A stretch of DNA of 64,000 nt from Spironucleus salmonicida. Taxonomy: Eukaryota > Fornicata > Diplomonadida > Hexamitidae. A program made the translations under genes and the position numbers. The notes beneath the pieces are model-generated. The model ran no database searches and was not told where the DNA came from. It was given only the letters and a program-made list of their open reading frames with translations. Below, one piece after another: positions 56,369 through 64,000 of this stretch. Every line of letters begins with the position of its first letter. Within the stretch, counting starts at the first letter, position 1. The stretch lies in NCBI GenBank assembly GCA_000497125.2, contig CM035322.1, positions 70,001-134,000 of the forward strand, in the 5' to 3' direction.

Positions 56369-59300
56369 TCATAGGACTAAAATTTCTAAAGCTTTATCAT
56401 ACTTTAAATTGATTGTTTCTAAGGATAATTCATCTTTAATAGCACAAATATTTTCATGATTAGCTAGTAATATATCATTATTTTAAGGAACCCATATTCT
56501 TTGAATAGACTGTTTTAAAAATCCTGGTAATAGACAAATAAATACCATAGAAATAAACATAAGCCAGTAATTTAAATTTGTAAAAATAAAGAAAAGCTAT
56601 CCATGAAGCCCTATTCCAAACCCTGTGAAAAAATTACCAACAACTAAGCATAACCAGAAAATAAAGAATGACAACATCAGTAAACCAAAAACTAAAAAAT
56701 TCCAAAATTATGTAATAATATATACTCTAACAATAGCGATAATACAAATCGAACTCATAATTAAAACTTATAAAGAATATAAATCCCCGGCAAATCCATT
56801 TCTATAAATAATCCCATTACCAAAAATATATCTCTATGCTTAAAATAAAACCTAACTACATAAAAAACTATATAACATATTAATAAAAACACTTCTTAAA
56901 TTAGGACTATATTTTTTGTTAAAATATTTAAGCCCCTGGGGATAATTCATTAAGTCTATATCATATGCATCTTTTTCCATCAGAGAATATCCTGCTATAG
57001 GAATAAATGTCATTAGAGTATTAAAAATTGTTAATAGTAAACTTTCAGTGACTATATTTCCTGAAACCTTGCTGAAGAAGGCGTAGGTGAGGTTGACGAA
57101 GGTGAGCATGGAGTTTTTGTAGATGCAGTAGTCGACGAGCTGGGAGTTTCGGAAGTGGCTGATGCGGCCGTGGACGAAGATCACGCGCTTGAGGAAGGAG
57201 AACTGGGGGATGGAGATATCCGCCGAGTTGCAGGCGTGGAGGCCCTCGCGCCCGGCAACGCCCACGCCGATCTGCGCTGTCTTGATCATGACGACGTCGT
57301 TGGCGCCGTCCCCTATGGAGAGTGTGGTGAGGTAGGGCTTGTACTGATGCGCCAGGTTGACGATGAGCGCCTTCTCCTGGGGCGAGAGCCGGCAGCAGAC
57401 CACCGAGCTGCAGAAGACGGCGATGTGGAAGAACTTGTACTGGAGGTTGTGCTTGATGAGGAGCTTGAACATGTCGGTGTCCAGGACGACGGTGATGGGC
57501 ACGGTCTCCTCCTGGACGACCTGCTTGTTGAAGATGGACTTCATGTAGGACATGACCTTGGACTCGTTCTTGGTCGTGATCTCGTACAGCATGGCCAGCT
57601 GGGCGAAGTAGCCCTTCTTCTGGGCCTCGGTGAGGTGCTCCGTCTGCAGCTGGACGCCGTGGTCGATCAGCTGGTTGAGCGTTTGCTTCTCCTGCTGCTT
57701 CTGTGTGTTCTGCGTCGCCCCCTTCACGGCGTCGGCGTAGGCCTCGGCGGTGAGGTAGATGAACTGGCTGTCCGCCTGCGCGAGGCCGGCAGCCTTGGCA
57801 ATGTTGACAGCCGTCAGCGTCTTGTCGCCGGTCAGCATCCAAACCTTGATACCGGCCGCGAGGAGCGAGGTCAGGGTTTCCTGGAGGTCGTCCTGCAGCT
57901 CGTCCTCGATCGCGGACACGCACTGGAAGACGAGGTCCCGCTCCAGCTCGCCCGTGAGCGCCTCGTAGCGGCCGTCCTCCTCGGGCAGGAGCTTGACCTG
58001 GTCCCACTGCTCGAGCCACTGGCATGCGTCCCCCAGACGCTTGGAGCCGAAGGCGAGGGTGCGGAGGCCGAACTTGGAGAAGTTGTCCACGTTGACCTGG
58101 ACCTGGGCGTAGAACTCGGGCGCCTGGTAGATGTCCATGTAGGGCATGATGAAGGAGTCGGCGCCCTTGGACAGCACGAAGGTCTCGCCGGGCAGGGCGA
58201 TCTCCTGCGGGGTGCAGTAGACGGCGCCGGCGGAGACGAACTGGCTGAAGGCGGTGAGGTCGGAGAGCAGCACGGACCCGATTTCGCGGAGCACGATGGA
58301 CATCTTCTTGCGGGCCGAGGAGAAGGGCACCACGGCGAGGACCTCGTACTGGAGGCTGATGGTCTTGCCCTGGTAGTTGTACTCGAAGAAGATGGCCTTG
58401 GAGTGCTTCAGCTTGAACTGCAGCCCGAAGTGGTTCGCGACCTCCACGAAGGAGATTTCGTCGGGGGACTCCGCCTGGTACACGATGGCGTTGTTCTCGA
58501 TCTGGGGCAGCACGGTGTTGCAGAGGGCGAACGAAAACTTGGCGGCCTGGTCGATGTCCTTGATGGGGCAGACCTTGTTCTTCATCGCCTTGCTCACGTC
58601 GTACACGGTGTTCCTCTTGTCGATGAAGGAGTGGAAGGTCATCTGGTTCTTCGTGAGCGTTCCCGTCTTGTCTGAGAATATGATGTCCACCTCCGCCAAG
58701 TTCTCGACCGCGATCGAGTTCCGGACCTGCACGCTGTGCTGTACCGCGCTCTCGTTGTAGAACGGGGACTTCGAGATGGGCGTGCCCACGTTGCGCTCCT
58801 ACCACTCGAGAATATCCTTCCGTCGAAGTTTCTTGTCCAGGTCGATGAGAATAGATTATAGGAATCTTACGATTTCAATAGTGACAAAAAGAGAGATTGG
58901 AAGTAGATAGGCACAAATAATAAGATATTAAACAAATCGTTATACTGCTTTAATTGGCCCATTGGTTTCTGCCGAATATGCAAATCCATCAAAATTAACG
59001 GTATATCCAATAACTGCAAATGAAACTATGAGGCATAATGCCAAAATAGTTATAAGCAGAATAAGAAAATTGATTCGTGTATCTAGTCTAGAAGTTTTAT
59101 TCTTGGATGGAAGCTGGTTCTGCATGAGTCTGGTATCCTTAGCAGTATATACTACAGCAGCAATCACCTCTTGAGTATTTTAAATTCGAACACCTCTTAG
59201 TAGTACATTATCCATCTAGAAATTTATATCATACTCAAAATGTAGATTATTTTAATCCGTAATGTGCTAGTTTGAATCGGTATTTGACTAAATATCCTTG

Positions 59301-60004
59301 ACGGGAACGTCCTAGGAAACAAACAGCTTTCCATTAAATTTGTGCATATCATTGCTGGGCGGCTGGACAGTTACCCGACCGAAGAAGTTAGAGAAAACCT
59401 ATGCAACGTCATCGTGTGCCTTGCTGATCAAAGTAAAGGGGAGAACCTGATTTCTTATTTTCAAATTCGACTCTCCATCCAGAGAAGCAGTGCTGATAAA
59501 GCCTATGCGAGACTCATCATAAGAGTACAGGAGCACAGAGTCTGCTGGGACTTCCTGTGTATTCATGAGGAACAAAATATCACCCTGTTTTATATCTGAG
59601 CTGCAGATATCTATTTACTTTCCGTCGCGCAAAACTTTATACTTTTGAGAATTTGCTTATTTGTCAGCTTTATATCTACCAAGATCTTCTAAAATTTCTC
59701 TTAAAGCAGCTACTAATAAAACAAAAACAACAGGAACAAATGCCGAAAAAAGATTAATTACTGCAGCTCCAGGGATTAAATTTGACATAGCTTAGACAAG
59801 ATAAAAAACATTGGATGGTTTTTAGTATTGTTAATACAAAAACAGAAAGATAAAGTTCCACCAGCGATACTTACACGATGATATGAGGTTATTCTTTGCA
59901 TTAAGGGGATCATAGAAATTTATTTCCACTTTATTAGCTTCTTCAATAATAATCTATGTGGTTGCAAATTTACCTTTAGATTTCGATTTGAGCTTCCTTA
60001 TCAT
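56369..60004 (-). CDS. P4-type ATPase (phospholipid flippase), copy B, 1,211 aa
   Basis: This is the inverted paralogue of the gene at 43,570-47,202, with the same full motif set (DGES, PISL, DKTGTLT, AESPDE, GDGAND) and complete membrane domains. The first 25 residues are unrelated to copy A (MIRKLKSKSKGKFATTQIII against MVSNKPIKKKGKN). M2 differs (NLFSAFVPVVFVLLVAALREI against TPATAFLPVIFVLLIAAAREI), and the last five helices are diverged but alignable. The central 2.5 kb is nearly identical and includes the GC-rich core. One visible amino-acid change in the core is D for G in RLGDACQW. The TGA at 56369-56371 directly precedes the ATG of the MORN gene. Both copies look functional. Confidence 0.96.
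56903..59929 (-). repeat. Inverted repeat arm B (within P4-ATPase copy B)
   Basis: This is the mirror of 43,642-46,668, aligned by position sum 103,571. The two arms are separated by about 10.2 kb. Such arms could pair to form a large cruciform or act as partners for gene conversion or inversion of the spacer. Confidence 0.93.
57063..58826. other. GC-rich core of P4-ATPase copy B
   Basis: This is the mirror image of 44,745-46,508. I found only a handful of differences between the two cores over about 1.76 kb (at copy A positions near 45,542, 45,939 and 46,248), one of which changes an amino acid. Confidence 0.9.
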
Positions 60005-60640
60005 TTTTAGATAGTGTTTAATTAGTAAATAATTAATATATTATATTTAATTTACCTTTAACTTTAAATACTATTATTTTATAATATAAGTAAATGCTAG
60101 TAAATAGTTATAAAATTAATTTTATATTAATATGACAAATCAACTAAGTATATAAATTTAATACAATACATATTATTAACGATCAAAGTTAATTCTTTGA
60201 TTCATCTCATTTTAGTTAATATAGTTATTGTTATTTTACACTATAAATAAATATATAATTATTATTTCATAACTTTAGATATAAATATATGTATGATATA
60301 ATACAGCAGTAATAGATTATCAAAATCATAATTAAGATTTTGACGTTTCTATATAAAAATACTTCCAGTGATTATAATCTACTCATATTAACCTTAATTT
60401 AGTGATTGATATGAAAATAATAAACTATTTAGATAATTGTTCGAGTAATATAAATAAAATTAATAATGAACAGATTACGCATTACTTTCAATAAGCATTC
60501 ACAAAATAATATTATAAAATAACAATAAACCAGCTACAAGATAAATACTCACTTGGGGTTAAATTATTTATACAATTGTATATTGTAAACTAATTAAAAA
60601 TATAATATAATATTAAATGATTATTATACTTTCATGAAAA
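60005..60640. other. AT-rich intergenic region, no gene called
   Basis: Some 640 bases lie between the divergent flippase copy B and the MFS gene. They are AT-rich with no protein-like frame. They presumably hold both promoters, but I see no CCAYTCCAC box here. Confidence 0.45.
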
Positions 60641-62101
60641 ATGTACAAGTTAAAACCAGGAGCTACAAACCCTAAATTTCTCATACCATATATGGGATTT
60701 ATTTTTTGTATAACCTTCTTTGATAATATATCCTTATTAATAGCTCTTCCATTAATCTAAAAAGATAATGATTGGACCAATTCGTAAGCCCAGTGGATTT
60801 TAACATCATTTTTAGTGGCCACTACATCATGTGCAATTCCCCTATCTAGATTAGGTGAAAAATTAGGATTTGTAAATATTTAATTACTTTATTTATCGCT
60901 AACTATTGTTTTAGATATTGGTATGTTTTTCACTATAAATTTTTATGGTTTCTTGGCCCTTAGATTTCTATTTGGAGCAGTTACTGCAGGATTATTGGGT
61001 TCCAAAGATATTTTGATTAGGCTGCTTCCGAATTAAGAAAATATATAAAAGTCAGTATTTATTATGATTTAAACTGGAAATTATATCTGCTTAATTGGTC
61101 CTGCATTTGCAGGTTTCTTAGTTCAATATATACCTTGGAAGTACACTTTTATTATAGGTATTTTCTTCTCACTTTCCTCTATAGTTTGTCTTATTTTTAT
61201 TGAATAACCCCCAATTATTCAAAAAAATGTAAAGTTTGATTTTATTGGAAGTCTCTTACTTGTTATTTTTGTTCTATGTTTTTGCTTTGTTTTCTCATTT
61301 TGTGCACTTTTCAAGACAGTTTATGCAGTAATTTCTTTGGTTCTAGGATGCGTATTTTGTACTATATTCTACTTCTTTGAAAAAAGAAGTGAAAATCCAA
61401 TTTTAAATTTTAAATTTTGTAAAAACCCAGTATCTACGATTACTATCTGTTGCATCATCGGTTTCTTAATCCTCGGCTGTCTTAACTACGTTTTAACTCA
61501 ATTTTTATACGGAAAAATTAGCTAAATTGGTATTAGCGGCGTATAATGTGGAGCATAGTTTTTGGTAATCATTTTAATGATTTTTATTCCAAGATTATAA
61601 AAAAAAATCTTAAATAGAACTATCATTTTATTTGCTTTTGCTTCATACGCTGTGTTTAACCTGCTTTTACTAGTAGGAATAAACAATATTTTTTGCTTTA
61701 TCTCTTTTTACATTTTGGCGTTCACTTCTGCGAATATTTTCATTCAGATTCTTTACCCAATGGCTCTTATGTCAACTCCACCGATGTATATTTCGTAGGT
61801 AGCAGCATTCCCGACATTTGCGAGAACATTTGGGCAAAGTTTAGCTTATAGTATATTTTCAATGTTGTTATAAGTTTCTAAAGAAGGTGTTATATATTGT
61901 ATATTAATCTGCGGTGTATGCGGGTTTGTTGGATTCTTATTATCGATTTTTAGACTAGGTGTAGGGAGCTACGAGAATGGAAAAAAGGCATTCAGATAAG
62001 AATAAGTCAGAAAGTTGGAGATAGACACGGCTTATGAGGGTATACATGAAGTACTAGAGGATATTGAAGAAGGTTGTGAAGATCTTTTGACAACTGAATG
62101 A
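60641..62101 (+). CDS. MFS transporter, DHA2/EmrB-like, 486 aa
   Basis: Major facilitator proteins move small solutes or drugs by proton exchange. The product has about 12-14 hydrophobic helices. Family blocks include DNISLLIALPLIQKDNDW followed by AQWILTSFLVATTSCAIPL and the loop 2-3 motif SRLGEKLGFVNI (G-x-L/R-x-x-x-x-G). Then come RFLFGAVTAGLLGSKDI and GPAFAGFLVQYIPWKYTF, resembling the motif C region (G-P-x-x-G-G) of drug:H+ antiporters. The C-terminal tail of about 40 residues is acidic (EVLEDIEEGCEDLLTTE). The substrate is unknown. Gln is largely TAA/TAG. Confidence 0.85.
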
Positions 62102-62164
62102 ATTTTAAAATATTATTTAGTTTTAATAATATATATTGATAATGGATTATATATTCCGCACAAA

Positions 62165-62569
62165 ATGATCGGCACTAAGCAGTTAGTACGTCTTTAATGT
62201 TAAAGGACTAAGAAGTTCGTTAGAATCTGTAAAGATGGTAAGGTTGAGGCACTTGATGGAGGTTCACGCTGGTCAACATTCCATATGTCTGTTCGTGACG
62301 CTAATACCTATTTATTTTAAATTGCTGATCATGATAATATGCATCTTTGGTTATAAGTCACAGGTGAGGGTTAAGTTAACGGTCATGGTTAAGGTGGGCC
62401 TACTTCTTAATTTAAGATGAAAATGTATGGTCCTAATATTGTGTTAAGTCCCAATTTCAATTTAGATTGGGATATTGGCTTTGATTCTCATGGATAGCCA
62501 TTGCCATGTTCTTAAGTAGAAGATGGCGATAAAGGAGCATTGCTTAAAGTAATAAAAATTGAACAGTGA
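62165..62569 (+). CDS. Beta-trefoil-like small protein, 134 aa
   Basis: The start at 62165 (MIGTKQLVRLQCQRTKKFV) is set by an earlier ATG whose frame closes at once. The sequence has the repeating short-strand pattern of a beta-trefoil: KFVRICKDGKVEALDGG, STFHMSVRDANTYLFQIA, MHLWLQVTGEGQVNGHG, QGGPTSQFKMKMYGPNIVL. Q-F-K/x after a G-G-x is typical of actin-bundling or lectin trefoils such as fascin. Which subfamily is unclear. It is soluble, with no signal peptide. Codons are somewhat richer in G than its neighbours. Confidence 0.5.
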
Positions 62570-62688
62570 TCAATTAAAAATTCATATAATATATTATACT
62601 ATTTTATATGTTCAATATAATTAATATTTTTATTGAAAACTTTCACTAATTATACTTAAAGAATACAATATATTATAAATATTTTTTA

Positions 62689-63507
62689 ATGACAGATGCA
62701 GATATTTTAACATAAATGAAAGAACGTGAACGAGCTTTTCAAGTTAGTGGGCCATTATTTAATTCTTAGTTGCATTTTGAATAGTATTCAACAATTCATT
62801 AAACAATTATGACAAATTTAAATAATGAAGTACGATCATAATAAAAACCTATGCCAATTACTCTTCCTACATCGATATTAACATATAATGGCCATAATAA
62901 ATGGTCTTAATGTTATCATTTAAATCATAGTCTTAATGAAACTCGAGCTGATTATTCCTAAAAGAATAAAGTAATGAGATCTTTGATGGTTTTTACTGAT
63001 ATTGGTAGTAATGATGTGCATTTGAAATCATAAGAAAAAAATTCTACAGAAAATATAGATTATACTAAACCGAAATTGAAATATAAATCAATTACTAAGA
63101 AAATTCATTCTTCAGAAGAATTTCTAAGAAAACTATAAAGTCCATAGAGAAACTAATCATAACACTCAAAGAAAGTTTAACTGCCAATTTTGAGACCATA
63201 ATCTGTTCAAAGAATCTTTCCGTAGTGATTTTATTATATAGATTTTTTAAATTTTTCTAAAGATCCTGAATAATCATGGTGGAACACATTACTAAATAAA
63301 TATAATATACAAATTTATTCCATTATTATAGTCTTTTAATCATACGAAATTTACAAGAAATTAAGCGAAATAGAGTAATATAAATTCAGATATATAACTT
63401 TTATTATATTAATAAATCTGGCTGTTAATATACGAAACATTGCATATATTAAGATATATAAACTGAGTTTAGGTAATAATAATATCATTTAGTTTCGTTA
63501 TATATGA
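62689..63507 (+). CDS. Unassigned protein, 272 aa
   Basis: The frame starts MTDADILTQMKERERAFQV and ends TGA at 63505-63507. Residues 1-215 are polar and Ser/Asn/Gln/Lys-rich, with short conserved-looking patches (ARADYSQ-like NETRADYSQKNKVMRSLM and DPEQSWWNTLLNKY). The last 55 residues are Ile/Tyr-rich, as expected when a frame runs on into non-coding AT-rich DNA, so the functional part may be shorter. A 22-base stretch at 63409-63430, in this tail, is an exact copy of 29895-29916. The style of the N-terminal part resembles small ciliary proteins. Confidence 0.45.
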
Positions 63508-63636
63508 CTAATAGAAATACATGTAGTAACTCTAGAAATTAATGAATAAATATAATTTCTAAAATAAAAACACTCTATCAATTTAGTAAAAAATGTATTT
63601 TACAAAAACTATTTAAGAAAGTTGAAATTAACCGCA

Positions 63637-63948
63637 TCATTCCTTAATGATCCCCATTGATCTTATTTGCTTTTTAGACATGCCTCTAACCTTCTTAGGA
63701 TCAATCGTGATTTTCTTTTAAGATCTATCAGCTCTAGCTTATTTTTAGGCTTTAATTTTGTCAACTTTTTCTCTAATGATTTATTACTATATTTCTCTAA
63801 ATTCCTTAGAAAGAGCTTTAGCTTCTTTTATTTGCATATACTTTTCCTTTGATTTATTAAAATCTTCTGATGTTTTTCTGATGACTTTTGTATGTGTTTT
63901 CCAAGATCTATGTAGAGATGAGCCAGTACGATGACCTAATTCTCCCAT
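63637..63948 (-). CDS. Cgr1/CCDC86-like ribosome-biogenesis protein, 103 aa
   Basis: Cgr1 is a small basic nucleolar protein needed for pre-60S rRNA processing. The sequence has the family plan: S-W-K-T near the start (LHRSWKTHTKVIRKTS), a long charged helix (KEKYMQIKEAKALSKEFRE to KIKAQKQARADRSQKK) and a basic end KKVRGMSKKQIRSMGIIK, matching the K-x-x-R-M-x-K-K-Q-x-R motif. The length of 103 residues is normal for the yeast-type protein. CACTCCAC on the minus strand lies 20 bases before the ATG. Confidence 0.65.
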
Positions 63949-63967
63949 TTTTATATAGGAGCGATAA

Positions 63968-63980
63968 GTGGAGTGTGAGG
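63968..63980 (-). promoter_or_regulatory. Candidate initiator-type element before the Cgr1-like gene
   Basis: The minus strand reads CCTCACACTCCAC, about 20 bases upstream of the ATG at 63948. It shares CACTCCAC with the STT3 and uS14 boxes. Its role is inferred. Confidence 0.35.
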
Positions 63981-64000
63981 AAATCGCATTTCAATATATA

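Noticed and set aside
57155-58675. A 506-codon frame antisense to flippase B, rich in Leu, Glu, Asp, Val and Gly
   Set aside because: It is the complement of GC3-rich codons and mirrors similar open frames in copy A. There is no domain, and the true gene is on the other strand.
1-64000. Widespread pseudogenes (as it would appear under the standard code)
   Set aside because: All apparent stops are TAA or TAG, never TGA, inside conserved families. Motifs continue uninterrupted across them.
1-64000. Spliceosomal introns, transposons, rRNA and virus-like elements
   Set aside because: Every called gene reads through from ATG to TGA without needing splicing, and I saw no terminal repeats, transposase, reverse transcriptase, capsid genes or rRNA segments.

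Overview
The window is nuclear DNA of a microbial eukaryote that reads TAA and TAG as glutamine and stops only at TGA. Under the standard code almost every gene looks shattered. Under the TAR=Gln code clean, uninterrupted frames run from ATG to TGA and carry intact family motifs, with Q often falling where relatives have Q or another polar residue. No gene needs an intron. DNA is very AT-rich, genes are tightly packed on both strands, and convergent genes are commonly separated by only 0-40 bases. The code, the apparent lack of introns, a beta-giardin/SF-assemblin-like rod protein, an ankyrin plus coiled-coil protein of the Giardia 21.1 kind, a long MORN protein and ciliary-looking proteins fit a hexamitid diplomonad best (Hexamita/Spironucleus/Trepomonas group). 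A TAR=Gln oxymonad or a ciliate is the main alternative. This placement is inference.

Layout. 1-9.5 kb: Elp3 (cut by the window edge), two unassigned proteins, a myotubularin phosphatase divergent from the oligosaccharyltransferase STT3, a 1.2 kb gap with a hairpin, and an SF-assemblin-like rod. 9.6-20.5 kb: a 2,131-residue unknown protein, a possible zinc-finger protein, an Elf1-like zinc ribbon, the ankyrin/coiled-coil protein and small genes. 21-31 kb: a Trf4/Cid1-type nucleotidyltransferase, a rhomboid-like membrane protein, an ASH-domain protein, an eIF1-like protein, a Gln-rich protein, a 678-residue coiled coil and ribosomal protein uS14. 31-43.5 kb: an XPD-family helicase, a RAMP4-like membrane protein, an eIF3f-like MPN protein, two PP2C phosphatases, TTC1, a La-like protein and several unknowns. 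43.5-60 kb: two complete P4-ATPase (lipid flippase) genes in inverted orientation flanking a 9-10 kb spacer. The spacer carries tRNA-Pro(CGG), a GC-rich helical protein, prefoldin subunit 4, Maf, SRP68, unknowns and a 17-unit MORN protein. 60.6-64 kb: an MFS transporter, a beta-trefoil-like protein, an unknown and a Cgr1-like ribosome-biogenesis protein.

The most striking feature is inside the flippase pair. The two copies are collinear with no length change over about 2.5 kb. Within that tract about 1.76 kb (44,745-46,508 and its mirror 57,063-58,826) switches abruptly to GC-rich DNA with nearly every third codon position G or C, while the same reading frame continues into AT-rich flanks on both sides. 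Patches outside the tract have diverged. This looks like ongoing gene conversion between inverted paralogues, possibly GC-biased. Weaker GC islands sit inside at least two other genes.

Most recognised genes are housekeeping: secretory pathway (STT3, SRP68, RAMP4-like, rhomboid-like), translation (uS14, eIF1-like, eIF3f-like, Elp3), transcription and repair (XPD, Elf1-like), chaperones (prefoldin 4, TTC1), membrane and phosphoinositide traffic (P4-ATPases, myotubularin) and cytoskeleton or flagella. I saw no transposon, virus-like element, rRNA or CRISPR array.
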